Below are positions 14,486-22,493 of a stretch of 35,021 nt of DNA, one piece after another (within the stretch, counting starts at the first letter, position 1; each line of letters starts with the position of its first letter). Under the pieces are notes generated by a model. That model saw nothing but the letters and a program-made list of their open reading frames with translations, was not told the DNA's origin and ran no database searches. Both the position numbers and the translations under genes were made by a program. Source of the stretch: Flavobacteriales bacterium UBA1694. Lineage in GTDB: Bacteria; Bacteroidota; Bacteroidia; Flavobacteriales; Weeksellaceae. The stretch is taken from positions 1 to 35,021 of the forward strand of contig DCJS01000041.1 in NCBI GenBank assembly GCA_002319955.1, given 5' to 3'.

Positions 14486-15766
14486 TTAATTTAGCCCTAA
14501 AAATTTAATAACATCACTTGCGTAATCAGGCTTCCCAATTATCTTGTTATTTTCATCTAAAACAAAATAGGTCGGCGTTGCTGAGACATTATATTTTTCA
14601 GCAAAACTACTATACCAACCTCTTAATTCTGTATCGTTTACCCACGGATACGCCTTGGCTCTAGACTCGTAAGCCTGGGCATCGGTGTCCATCGAAAGGC
14701 CTATAATTTCAAAGCCTTGTTCTTGAAACTTTTTGTAATACGGAATAAATTTAGGCAAATCCGTTTCACAGTGTTGGCAGGTAGAAGACCAAAAGGCGAT
14801 GACCTTGCGCTTTGCTTTGACCTCATGAATTGATTTAGACTCCGAATTGGTGGCATTATTGAATTGGTAATTTGCAAACACCGAGCCCACCTCCGTATTT
14901 AAGTTAACCTCGAGGGTTGAGGCGAGTCGATCATTTAAAGTGCATTTAAGATTCGAGCCTTTTGCTAAGAAAATTTTCTTCATCTCTGGCATATTGTAGG
15001 CCCCGAAAATATCTATCACTTCGGAAAGCACCGTTTGCCCTCGTGAACTTTCTATATCCAATGCGGCAAGAAGAGAATCAATAGCTCCTTGAGCGCCGTT
15101 CGCATCAAAACGATTTAAATACGTCACTAGCAGTGGTCTCATCAAATTAGAGCTCTCGAGCAGCTCATTGGAGCTCACAAAGAAGTCTACGATTTCTGCC
15201 GCTGTGGGCTGCGTATCTGAGGACGTATTCACCAGGCGTCCATAGTTATCGGAGTAATAGGTTACAAAATCGAATCCCTCTGCACTTGGTTTGCCTTTCG
15301 AAAGCGTAGAAATCTCTTGCGTTATTGCCTTAAAAAATGGCTCATTAGCACTATAGTAACCTTTCATTTGATGCAAAGCTGGAAGGATATTGTCCACCTT
15401 TCGTTGGTAATTTTGCATCTGGTTCATCACTTGGTTTGCTGCGTCTTCATAAACCACCTGAGGAAGTGTGCCCGCACCCGGTTCTAACTTGATGCGCACG
15501 TCCTTATTTTCAGAAATAAAATTCAAAGTAAAATTGTTCTCAGGAAAATAGGCTTTCATCATGCCAACGTAGCGGCTTGGATACTTAAGCACCCATTGAT
15601 TCTGCTGCTTGGTCACTTTTGAGACTAACACATCCTTTGAGCCATTCAGGGTATAAATATACACATCCTTTGGCTCAAAATTGCTTGTCGCACTTAGCTG
15701 CACAGTAAACTGGCCATAGGCCAACGTGGTTGCAAAAAGAGCAACCCATACTCCAAATTGTTTCAT
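14486..15766 (-). CDS. Exported TlpA-like thioredoxin-fold protein
   Basis: 426 residues with a signal peptide (residues 1-18, MKQFGVWVALFATTLAYG, probable cleavage near AYG-QF). The N-terminal half is a beta-rich domain of the DUF4369-like kind often fused to TlpA in Bacteroidota. The C-terminal thioredoxin domain has the redox motif Cys330-Gln-His-Cys333 after VIAFWSST, and the cis-proline in SATPTYF near residue 398. It should act as a periplasmic disulfide reductase or oxidase. Its partner is unknown. It stands alone between the clpX terminator and the tRNA promoter. Confidence 0.85.
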   Translation of the reverse strand: MKQFGVWVALFATTLAYGQFTVQLSATSNFEPKDVYIYTLNGSKDVLVSKVTKQQNQWVLKYPSRYVGMMKAYFPENNFTLNFISENKDVRIKLEPGAGTLPQVVYEDAANQVMNQMQNYQRKVDNILPALHQMKGYYSANEPFFKAITQEISTLSKGKPSAEGFDFVTYYSDNYGRLVNTSSDTQPTAAEIVDFFVSSNELLESSNLMRPLLVTYLNRFDANGAQGAIDSLLAALDIESSRGQTVLSEVIDIFGAYNMPEMKKIFLAKGSNLKCTLNDRLASTLEVNLNTEVGSVFANYQFNNATNSESKSIHEVKAKRKVIAFWSSTCQHCETDLPKFIPYYKKFQEQGFEIIGLSMDTDAQAYESRAKAYPWVNDTELRGWYSSFAEKYNVSATPTYFVLDENNKIIGKPDYASDVIKFLGLN

Positions 15767-15782
15767 GGTTTAAAAATACAAA

Positions 15783-15810
15783 AAAACTTACTGATTTCTC
15801 AGTAAGTTTT
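15783..15810 (-). terminator. clpX terminator
   Basis: Arms AAAACTTACTGA and TCAGTAAGTTTT with a four-base loop. On the minus strand it is followed by a T-run. It separates clpX from the TlpA-like gene. Confidence 0.8.
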
Positions 15811-15846
15811 AAATTCTAGGGGTAAAAAGTTGTTCTAATTGCCCTG

Positions 15847-17052
15847 TTAAGCTTTTTTACGAAGCGTCTTTTCTTTAAAGACATTGGCCTTTGTCAACTT
15901 GATTACAGCCTGTTCCCCAATGGCAAACATATAATCTTCAAGCACTTTCTCCGTTGTACCTCTCAGTCCTCTGGCACCAAGTCCTTTTTCCATCGTTTCC
16001 TCGACAATGCGTTCAATTGCACCATCAGTGAACTCTAAAGTAATTCCATCCATTTTGAAGAGTTCCACGTACTGACTCACAATGGAGCTTTTGGGTTCCT
16101 TCATGATTCGAATCATGGTTTCCTTAGTTAGCTTATCGAGATTGGTCAGAATTGGGAAACGCCCTAAAAGTTCAGGGATAAGCCCGAAACGGCGTAAATC
16201 GATGGCTGTCATTTGACTCAGAACATACTCATCTTCACGTTCTTTAGACAACTTCTCAGCACTAAATCCAATAGCTTGTCTGTTGAGTCGTCTTTCAATA
16301 ATATCCTTAATCCCGTCAAATGCGCCCCCCGCAATAAATAATATATTTTGGGTGTTGATCTGGATGTATTTCTGATCCGGATGTTTACGCCCTCCTTGTG
16401 GTGGCACGTTCACAATACTTCCTTCAAGTAACTTTAAAAGCCCTTGCTGAACGCCTTCGCCAGAAACATCTCGCGTAATGCTGGCATTGTCTGATTTTCG
16501 TGCGATTTTATCGATCTCATCAATAAACACAATTCCTTTCTCCGCCTTGGCTACATCGAAATCCGCAACCATTAAAAGGCGCGAGAGGATGCTTTCAATA
16601 TCTTCTCCTACATAGCCGGCTTCGGTCAAAATGGTCGCATCGACGATGCAAAATGGCACATCAAGTTCCTTTGCAATCGTTTTTGCCAATAGGGTTTTTC
16701 CGGTTCCGGTCTCCCCTACCATAATAATATTGGACTTTTCAATCTCGACTTCACGGTTTTTTTGCTCGGAATGAAGAAGTCTTTTATAGTGGTTATAAAC
16801 GGCAATAGACAGCTGCTTCTTGGCCTGTTCTTGGCCGATAACATACTGATCTAAAAAGGTCTTTATTTCTTTCGGCTTTTTTAAGTCTTGCAGCCGTGTT
16901 GCTGTTGAAGATTCTGTGTTGTCCACAGATTCTTTTACAATGGAATGCGCCTGTTCGATACAGCTTTCGCAAATATAGCCGCTCTGGCCAGCAATTAAGA
17001 TTTGGACTTCACTTCGTTTTCGTCCACAGAATGAACATTCGTTTGGGTTCAT
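15847..17052 (-). CDS. clpX: ATP-dependent Clp protease ATP-binding subunit ClpX
   Basis: AAA+ unfoldase that feeds substrates to ClpP. The N-terminal zinc domain has Cys6, Cys9, Cys28 and Cys31. Walker A is GETGTGKT near residue 113, Walker B VFIDEIDKI near 174, and sensor 2 GARGLRG near 364. The family's substrate-gripping pore region and the ClpP-binding loop (normally IGF) should lie between Walker B and residue 270; IGFSAEKL near 261 contains that IGF. Length 401 is normal. clpP, often just upstream of clpX, is not here; a HIT-family gene is. Confidence 0.96.
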   Translation of the reverse strand: MNPNECSFCGRKRSEVQILIAGQSGYICESCIEQAHSIVKESVDNTESSTATRLQDLKKPKEIKTFLDQYVIGQEQAKKQLSIAVYNHYKRLLHSEQKNREVEIEKSNIIMVGETGTGKTLLAKTIAKELDVPFCIVDATILTEAGYVGEDIESILSRLLMVADFDVAKAEKGIVFIDEIDKIARKSDNASITRDVSGEGVQQGLLKLLEGSIVNVPPQGGRKHPDQKYIQINTQNILFIAGGAFDGIKDIIERRLNRQAIGFSAEKLSKEREDEYVLSQMTAIDLRRFGLIPELLGRFPILTNLDKLTKETMIRIMKEPKSSIVSQYVELFKMDGITLEFTDGAIERIVEETMEKGLGARGLRGTTEKVLEDYMFAIGEQAVIKLTKANVFKEKTLRKKA

Positions 17053-17116
17053 TTATTTAAATAGCTTATTAAGATTTGTGCATAAGATAAATGCCTTCCT
17101 TAAGCATTTTGAAAGC

Positions 17117-17506
17117 TTACGCTTCGATAATCTGTTTTTGAATCTCTAAATACTCCTGAGGCGTTAGCTTTAGTCTTTCGTTCATAAAGTTAAGATCCGC
17201 CATCGTATTAAGGGGGACTAAATGGATGTGTGCATGAGGCACTTCTAAGCCAACGACGGCAACTCCAACGCGCTTACAGTCAATAGCCTTTCCAATCTTC
17301 TTCGCAACATTTTGCGAAAAGCGCCACAAAGCCGTATAACTCTCTGGATCTAAATCGAAAAGCAGGTCAACCTCTTTCTTAGGGATCACCAATGTATGGC
17401 CTTTCACCAGCGGCATAGCGTCCAGAAAAGCGATATGGTGCTCATCTTCAGCAAGAATATAGGCTGGTAATTCTCGGTTAATTATCTTGGTAAATAAAGA
17501 ACTCAT
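17117..17506 (-). CDS. HIT-family nucleotide hydrolase (HINT type)
   Basis: 129-residue histidine-triad protein. The active-site motif is His91-Ala-His93-Ile-His95-Leu-Val. The N-terminal pattern SLFTKIINRELPAYIL and the segment PLVKGHTLVIPKKE are typical of HINT purine nucleoside phosphoramidases. The physiological substrate in bacteria is not well defined. It starts 40 bp after greA on the same strand, and a -7 element overlaps the greA end, so it may have both readthrough and its own promoter. Confidence 0.92.
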   Translation of the reverse strand: MSSLFTKIINRELPAYILAEDEHHIAFLDAMPLVKGHTLVIPKKEVDLLFDLDPESYTALWRFSQNVAKKIGKAIDCKRVGVAVVGLEVPHAHIHLVPLNTMADLNFMNERLKLTPQEYLEIQKQIIEA

Positions 17507-17546
17507 TGGGTAAGTATTTTCTAAGCGTTAGAATTAAAGCTTCAAT

Positions 17547-18017
17547 TTACAAAGATATTTCTAAAACTTCAAAAGAGAGCTCGTTTCCATTGGGTAAACT
17601 AATGAGTGCACTTTCCCCAATTTTTTTTCCCAAAAGCCCTTTGGCTATTGGTGTACTCACCGAGATGCGTCCCGATTTTAAATCGCTTTCATTGTCTGGA
17701 ACAAACGTAAAGGTCTGCTCTTTTTTAGTCACCTTGTTTAAAAGGCGTACTGTGGTAAGAATAGCCACCTTTGAAGTATCGAGTAAAGATTCATCGATAA
17801 CCTTTGAGGTAACGATTAAGTCCTTTAGTTTTGATATTCTCATTTCGAGCATGCCTTGCGCCTCTTTAGCCGCATCATATTCTGCATTTTCAGATAAATC
17901 GCCTTTATCACGAGCCTCCGAAATCTGTTGCGTAATACGCGGTCTTTCAACACCTTCTAACTTTTCCAGCTCTAGTTTCATCTTGTCTAAGCCTTCTTTT
18001 GTAACGTATGTTGCCAT
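17547..18017 (-). CDS. greA: Transcription elongation factor GreA
   Basis: Stimulates RNA polymerase to cleave backtracked transcripts. The 156 residues starting MATYVTKEGLDKMKLELEKLEG give the usual GreA length. The N-terminal coiled coil carries the acidic tip sequence DLSENAEYDAAKE (D and E residues that coordinate Mg in the polymerase channel). The C-terminal domain has the ISVSTPIAKGLLGKKIGE pattern. The start is ATG at 18017. A longer in-frame start at 18074 adds 19 unrelated residues and would lie in the leader. Confidence 0.95.
   Translation of the reverse strand: MATYVTKEGLDKMKLELEKLEGVERPRITQQISEARDKGDLSENAEYDAAKEAQGMLEMRISKLKDLIVTSKVIDESLLDTSKVAILTTVRLLNKVTKKEQTFTFVPDNESDLKSGRISVSTPIAKGLLGKKIGESALISLPNGNELSFEVLEISL
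17550..17557 (-). promoter_or_regulatory. Candidate -7 element for the HIT gene
   Basis: Minus-strand TATCTTTG, 43 nt before the HIT start and overlapping the last codons of greA. No -33 TTG at standard distance. Confidence 0.35.
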
Positions 18018-18097
18018 ATTTTTATATTTTTGAAAATGATAAAAAAAAATTATCCGACCATCTAGCCCGGACAATATTTTTAATTCGTATTATTGAA

Positions 18098-18127
18098 CAA
18101 ATATAATGTATTTTTTTATAATGCAAA
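18098..18127 (-). promoter_or_regulatory. greA promoter
   Basis: Minus-strand -7 TATATTTG (18098-18105) and -33 TTTG (18124-18127), spacer 18 bp. It leaves a leader of about 75 nt. The -33 element lies inside the first codons of the divergent lipoprotein gene. Confidence 0.6.
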
Positions 18128-18570
18128 GAACAAAAACCGCTTTTCAAACGATCCTATTTCTGATAATCAGTTTATTAATTGCGCAGTCTTGCCGAGATTC
18201 GCAGGAGGGTTTAGACTGTTTTCCAAAAGTCACAATACAGGTGAATTTGAACCTAAACCACCCGAATTTTCAAGGATTGCAAATTCCAGGCGCGTGGGTT
18301 TATGTGAACGAGCAGCAGTCGGGAACCCGCGGACTTATTGTCGTTAATACCCAGCAAGGATTCAAAATATACGACCGAAACGCACCCCATATTTGCCCAG
18401 GTGAAACAACGACCCTTCTGGTGGAGGCAAATTCAAAACTCGTTTGTCCGCACGATGGCTCAGAGTGGAACCTATTAACAGGAGAGCCTCTGGTGGGAAG
18501 TTCAGTTACCCCAAAAATGTACCGCTACCAGTACAACTCACAAAACGAAACCTTACTAATTTTCAATTAA
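18121..18570 (+). CDS. Lipoprotein with degenerate Rieske-like domain
   Basis: 149 residues. A hydrophobic signal (residues 9-20) ends in IAQSC, so Cys24 is a likely lipidation site. The C-terminal half follows the Rieske layout: YDRNAPHICP, then about 17 residues, then CPHDGSEWNLLTGEPL. The first ligand pair C-x-H is A-P-H and the second C-x-x-H is C-P-H-D, so the usual 2Fe-2S ligand set is incomplete. It may bind no cluster. ATG at 18121 is chosen over 18106 because it leaves a standard signal peptide. dtd follows after 7 bp and is probably cotranscribed. Confidence 0.75.
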   Translation: MQRTKTAFQTILFLIISLLIAQSCRDSQEGLDCFPKVTIQVNLNLNHPNFQGLQIPGAWVYVNEQQSGTRGLIVVNTQQGFKIYDRNAPHICPGETTTLLVEANSKLVCPHDGSEWNLLTGEPLVGSSVTPKMYRYQYNSQNETLLIFN

Positions 18571-18577
18571 CCTACTT

Positions 18578-19027
18578 ATGAAAGCAGTTATACAAAGAGT
18601 CTCACAAGCCTCGGTTAAGGTCGAGGGGCAAGTGATTGGAGCCATTGAGCAGGGGCTCTTGGTTTTACTAGGAATCGAGCAGGACGATTTGGAGTCTGAC
18701 GCGGACTATCTTGTGGGTAAAATTCAGAACCTAAGAATATTTTCTGATCAGCAGGGCGTGATGAATTTGTCCGTCCAACAAATTGGAGGAGAAATTCTGT
18801 GCGTGAGCCAGTTCACTTTAATTGCAGAGTATAAAAAAGGTAACCGCCCCTCGTATATAAATGCCGCAAAACCGCCCAAGTCAAAGCCTTTATTTGAGTA
18901 CTTTAAAGCGCAACTTAGAGCAACAGGACTGAAAATTGAAAGTGGCGAGTTTGGGGCCGACATGAAAGTTTCCCTTCTGAACGATGGCCCCGTCACTATA
19001 GTGATGGATTCTAAAACGAAACAATAA
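18578..19027 (+). CDS. dtd: D-aminoacyl-tRNA deacylase
   Basis: Hydrolyses D-amino acids and glycine mischarged onto tRNA, acting as a chirality proofreader. The 149 residues match the family. MKAVIQRVSQASV opens the protein. The two active-site motifs are SQFTL near residue 78 and the Gly-cis-Pro motif NDGPVT near residue 136. It ends at a terminator shared with the convergent lipoprotein gene. Confidence 0.96.
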   Translation: MKAVIQRVSQASVKVEGQVIGAIEQGLLVLLGIEQDDLESDADYLVGKIQNLRIFSDQQGVMNLSVQQIGGEILCVSQFTLIAEYKKGNRPSYINAAKPPKSKPLFEYFKAQLRATGLKIESGEFGADMKVSLLNDGPVTIVMDSKTKQ

Positions 19028-19045
19028 CGCTCAAGACCTAAAAAG

Positions 19046-19079
19046 TAAAATAGCCCTCAGAAACTTGAGAGCTATTTTA
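19046..19079. terminator. Bidirectional terminator between dtd and a lipoprotein gene
   Basis: TAAAATAGC (19046-19054) pairs with GCTATTTTA (19071-19079), with an inner CTCA/TGAG helix. It ends two convergent genes. Confidence 0.75.
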
Positions 19080-19098
19080 GAATTCACTTTGAATTAGT

Positions 19099-19605
19099 TT
19101 ATTTCGTTGCCGGGACGCTGCTAAAGGTTATTGAACTTTTCATATTAAGATCGCTTGTTGGCTTATCTTTCAAAACATAAACGATTCGCTGTTGAATCGT
19201 TCCCCCAGACTGCATAATTTCATCCAAATTGCGGTTTGCTAGATCAAGAGACAAGGTGGTTCCAATATTATCTGAAATTTGGTCTCTTGAAGCGACAAGT
19301 ACTTCCTTATTCCCAGAAATCAAATACACAGTCACGGACTTAAAGACCCCCATTCCCTGGTCACCAGATACCACGGATACGTTGGCGGTATTCGCGCGGA
19401 TGTCTTTCACATTCTGGCTCACCCCCATTATTTGGTTTAAACTGGTGCCTGCGCCCACTGCTGAAAGCTGTGTCCCCGTAGGAGAATCTCTCGATACTGT
19501 AAATGAGGCATTAGAAGGAAGCGTATTTTGAAGTACGGAAGATACCGTGGAACAACTTAATAAAGTGGCGCTTACCACTAGAGCTGATATAATAGAATTT
19601 TTCAT
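19099..19605 (-). CDS. Lipoprotein of unknown function
   Basis: 168 residues. The signal peptide ends in the lipobox LLSC with Cys18, so it should be a lipoprotein. The mature part is beta-rich with no Cys and no motif I recognise. SVTVYLIS and RIVYVLKD look like strands of a beta-sandwich, a layout seen in several uncharacterised Bacteroidota lipoproteins. A promoter with -7 TAATTTTG lies 26 nt upstream and a terminator follows, so it is probably monocistronic. Confidence 0.75.
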   Translation of the reverse strand: MKNSIISALVVSATLLSCSTVSSVLQNTLPSNASFTVSRDSPTGTQLSAVGAGTSLNQIMGVSQNVKDIRANTANVSVVSGDQGMGVFKSVTVYLISGNKEVLVASRDQISDNIGTTLSLDLANRNLDEIMQSGGTIQQRIVYVLKDKPTSDLNMKSSITFSSVPATK

Positions 19606-19630
19606 AATTAAAAGGGGTTAAATTATCTAA

Positions 19631-19658
19631 CAAAATTAAGGCAAAATAAAAGACCAAA
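19631..19658 (-). promoter_or_regulatory. Promoter of the 168-aa lipoprotein gene
   Basis: Minus-strand -7 TAATTTTG (19631-19638) and -33 TTTG (19655-19658), spacer 16 bp. Confidence 0.4.
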
Positions 19659-19692
19659 GCAAAAAATCTGCCCTCACGTTACAAGGCTAGGG

Positions 19693-19711
19693 AAAAAATC
19701 CCACAGGGATT
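19693..19711 (-). terminator. Terminator overlapping a stop codon
   Basis: On the minus strand AATCCC-TGT-GGGATT is followed by TTTT. The left arm overlaps the TAA of the upstream lipoprotein gene (19710). Confidence 0.65.
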
Positions 19712-20246
19712 ATTCCAAAGTAACGGTAAACTTGCCCACAGGCGAGCTCGAGGCCATGTTACTTTTGCGAAGAATAAGCCACACCTCACCTGAAACTGGA
19801 ACATCTAGTTCGACGCTTCGCCCAAAAGGTCCATCTAGAGTTCCGTCTGGATAGCGCACTTGATTCACGCGGATATTCATTTGCGGATCTTTCGTTTCAA
19901 TTAGAATTTTTAAAGGTCCCTTTGGGGTCTGGGCAAGTTTTAAAATAAAGTTCTGCTCGTTAGTCTTTATCTCATCACCGATTGTAAAAGGAAGCATCTT
20001 TGCCTCGGCGTAGCGTACGATTTGCGTCGCGGATTCTTCACGCATAATGCCTGTTTCAAGAACCCTTTGCACGTCTTGCGACTGATTCACAATAGAATCA
20101 GGCAGCCGCTGATCTATGCGCGTAGAATCAGCATAATCCACTTTGAAAGTGGAGTCTTCTTCTAATGAGTCTACGGTGGCTTCAATCTTTGGATCTTTAG
20201 TGCAAGATAAGAGTAAAACTGGTAGTAAAATCCAGAACTTCTTCAT
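19710..20246 (-). CDS. Lipoprotein of unknown function
   Basis: 178 residues. MKKFWILLPVLLLSC gives a lipobox with Cys15. An acidic linker follows (residues 20-45), then a helical part and a C-terminal beta domain (residues about 85-178) with no catalytic signature. The C-terminal domain, ending GEVWLILRKSN then GKFTVTLE, has the feel of a carbohydrate-binding or pre-peptidase beta-sandwich, but this is not a family assignment. It lies 172 bp beyond the end of the phenylacetate operon on the same strand. Confidence 0.7.
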   Translation of the reverse strand: MKKFWILLPVLLLSCTKDPKIEATVDSLEEDSTFKVDYADSTRIDQRLPDSIVNQSQDVQRVLETGIMREESATQIVRYAEAKMLPFTIGDEIKTNEQNFILKLAQTPKGPLKILIETKDPQMNIRVNQVRYPDGTLDGPFGRSVELDVPVSGEVWLILRKSNMASSSPVGKFTVTLE

Positions 20247-20284
20247 TCCCTTTGATTAACTTAATAAGGTTAATGGCCTTTAAG

Positions 20285-20306
20285 GTCGCACGCTTCGCGC
20301 TGCGAC
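20285..20306. other. Hairpin upstream of a lipoprotein gene
   Basis: GTCGCA (20285-20290) pairs with TGCGAC (20301-20306) around a GC-rich loop. No T-run follows on either strand, so it is not a standard terminator. It sits in the 172-bp gap after the phenylacetate operon. Confidence 0.35.
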
Positions 20307-20418
20307 AGCCATTTTACATCTACTGCTAAAACCGTTCCAATCTAATACTTTATTGCTAGTAAATTAACAAATCTTAGCTTCGTCTACTTCGTAATATCTG
20401 ATAGTTAGAATTAAACTC

Positions 20419-21186
20419 TTAGTTTCTTAAACGCAATTTTATGGCGTGAATGTTTTCTTTAGCAGTTGGCTCTAAAATTAAAGAGGCGCTCATATGCACA
20501 CGCTCAGGCATTAGATCCGAAAAATGCTCTGTGTTTTCCCAGGACACTTTTTTAATAAGTGCCAGGGCCTCCTTACTTCGGCTTCCAAGGGTCTGCAAAA
20601 ACGTGTTCAAATGGGCATCCATTTGCTCTATGGTATCAAAGAGTTTATGGTAAATTCCCTGTTCAAGTCCCCATTGCGCATCTCTGAACTCTGCGTCAAT
20701 AGCCATGGCCGTAAATTCAGATTTTCCAATTTTTCGCTCGACATAGGGGCCAATAACAAATGGCCCTATTCCTAAATTAAGTTCAGTTAACGCGAGGCTT
20801 GCCCCCTTTGTAGCCACGCAGTAGTCTGCCCCGCAGGCAAGTCCTACCCCGCCACCGGTTGTTTTACCTTGTACGCGCACCACCACAATTTTTCCACACG
20901 TGCGCATGGCATTAAGAACCTTGGCAAACCCTTGAAAAAATGCTTTAGAACTCTCTAAGTCTTCGACGGCTAAGAGATCCTCAAAACTCGCTCCTCCGCA
21001 AAACGCTTTTTCCCCCGCCGACTGAATAAGTAGGGCAGCAACCTGTTTATCTTTGGAGATCTTTAGGATCTGATCAGCTAAATCCTGAAGGATCTCGCCG
21101 GGCAATGCATTGCTTTTTGGGGTTGCAAAAGTGATCACTCCTATAGAGTCCTTTACTTCCACTTTCACACTTCCTATATCGCTCAT
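20419..21186 (-). CDS. Enoyl-CoA hydratase/isomerase family protein
   Basis: Crotonase-fold enzyme of 255 residues, last in the phenylacetate operon. The oxyanion-hole segments are AFCGGASF near residue 61 and GGGVGLACGAD near 111. Of the two catalytic glutamates of true hydratases, the first (GGGxELA) is Gly here (GGGVGLA), while the second is kept in LTELNLGIGPF near 133. So simple enoyl hydration is not assured; an isomerase or single-Glu mechanism is possible. By context it may fill the PaaF role on dehydroadipyl-CoA. It starts 10 bp after the GH5-like gene. Confidence 0.8.
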   Translation of the reverse strand: MSDIGSVKVEVKDSIGVITFATPKSNALPGEILQDLADQILKISKDKQVAALLIQSAGEKAFCGGASFEDLLAVEDLESSKAFFQGFAKVLNAMRTCGKIVVVRVQGKTTGGGVGLACGADYCVATKGASLALTELNLGIGPFVIGPYVERKIGKSEFTAMAIDAEFRDAQWGLEQGIYHKLFDTIEQMDAHLNTFLQTLGSRSKEALALIKKVSWENTEHFSDLMPERVHMSASLILEPTAKENIHAIKLRLRN

Positions 21187-21196
21187 TTACTTAATT

Positions 21197-22447
21197 TTAA
21201 GGTTTCATTCCAAGGGCTTTGATATACCCTTTGTTTATGACGTTATTCTTGAATTTCATATTTTCTAGAAGTTCCGTAAGGGCTGCGCGAACTTTTTCTT
21301 GATCGGGTCTTGCCTCGCGAATCTTCTCAAAGGAGCTTCGGTCCTTTTTAGTATACTCGATGATTAGATCCCAATCTTTTGGTTTTGGGATGTGAACCAT
21401 TCCCGCCTTAGGCACCATCTTCTTGTAAGGCCAGAAGGTCCAGCCGATATTATTCTCTTCAAGTGTAATTCGAAATTTCTCAACCCACTCATCGGTGTTT
21501 TCACCAGTTTCCCCCATAAACATAGGGAGATTCACCTTCTCCTTAAAGTCAATGAAGTCCTGAATAGCCTTTTTATCTGTTCCACTCCAATAACGGTGCG
21601 GCGTATACATTAGGTTTTTATCAAAGGTCCAGTCTTTAAACACTTCAAAATTACCGTTCCACTGGGCCCCACCAAAAATAAGAATGTGGTTTTTATCCAC
21701 TTTTCTGATTTCTGCCGCGGCTCTTTTATAGAGCGGCTCTAGGGCTGGATTCAGCACGGCGTAATCTTTTTCGAAGTAATGGGCGATGGGCTCATTTAAT
21801 AAATCGTAGCCTAAAACACTTGGTTCATTTTTATAATGCGCAGCAATATTCTTCCAAATAGATACAAACTGATCTTGGTATGCCTTCTGAGTGAATAACC
21901 ATGGGTATCCGTAACTGTCGTCTATATTATCTCCAGTTTGGCCCCCTGGGGCCACGTGCATGTCTAAAATAACATACAAATCATATTTCTTACACCATTT
22001 GATCACCTTATCTAGAATTTCAAAGCCGTCCTGCTTTCCAGTGAGGCCCATAAAATCTTCATCGGTAAACTGCTTGTAATGAAAGGGCACCCTTACGGTG
22101 TTCATGCCTGTAGATTTGATATACTTAATGTCGTCTTCTGTAATGTAATTTTCTTTAAACTCCCGCCAAAAGGCTTTTGTAAACTCCGGGCCTACCATTT
22201 CACTAAACGCCTGGTCAATCAATCGGTATGAAGAAACGGAGTCAAAGAAAAACATATAACCTTCTGGATTCAGCCAATTTCCAACATTGGTTCCCTGAAT
22301 AAAGAATTTTTCATGCTCAGGGGTGTAGAGATTTTGCCCATCCACATAGACAAACTTCGTTTTAAGTGCGGGGTTTTGCGCATTTAAAAAACAAAAACAA
22401 AGAAGAAAACTTACTAAATACGTTTTGTAGGAGAAAGTAAAAGCCAT
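21197..22447 (-). CDS. Exported glycoside hydrolase family 5-like protein
   Basis: 416 residues with a signal peptide (residues about 8-23, ending LNAQ). The beta/alpha-barrel signs of GH5 are clear: NTVRVPFHY near 116, the acid/base in LLNEP with Glu219, and the nucleophile in FMGETGENT with Glu313. HRYWSG near 284 and GWTFWPYK near 335 also fit. No type IX secretion C-terminal domain is visible (the end is IKALGMKP). It should cleave a beta-glucan or related glycan in the periplasm or outside. Its place inside the phenylacetate operon, 46 bp after paaZ and 10 bp before a crotonase gene, is unexpected. Confidence 0.85.
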   Translation of the reverse strand: MAFTFSYKTYLVSFLLCFCFLNAQNPALKTKFVYVDGQNLYTPEHEKFFIQGTNVGNWLNPEGYMFFFDSVSSYRLIDQAFSEMVGPEFTKAFWREFKENYITEDDIKYIKSTGMNTVRVPFHYKQFTDEDFMGLTGKQDGFEILDKVIKWCKKYDLYVILDMHVAPGGQTGDNIDDSYGYPWLFTQKAYQDQFVSIWKNIAAHYKNEPSVLGYDLLNEPIAHYFEKDYAVLNPALEPLYKRAAAEIRKVDKNHILIFGGAQWNGNFEVFKDWTFDKNLMYTPHRYWSGTDKKAIQDFIDFKEKVNLPMFMGETGENTDEWVEKFRITLEENNIGWTFWPYKKMVPKAGMVHIPKPKDWDLIIEYTKKDRSSFEKIREARPDQEKVRAALTELLENMKFKNNVINKGYIKALGMKP

Positions 22448-22493
22448 AAAAGTGATTTAATTCTAAAGATATAATTTATTTCTCAAAATGAGA

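Noticed and set aside
18018..18097. Attenuator-like hairpin in the greA leader
   Set aside because: TCCG/CGGA followed by a T-run can be drawn, but the stem is only about four base pairs and the loop long.
21197..21240. Type IX secretion signal at the GH5-like C-terminus
   Set aside because: The last residues (NKGYIKALGMKP) lack the conserved beta-domain and Gly/Lys pattern of T9SS C-terminal domains.
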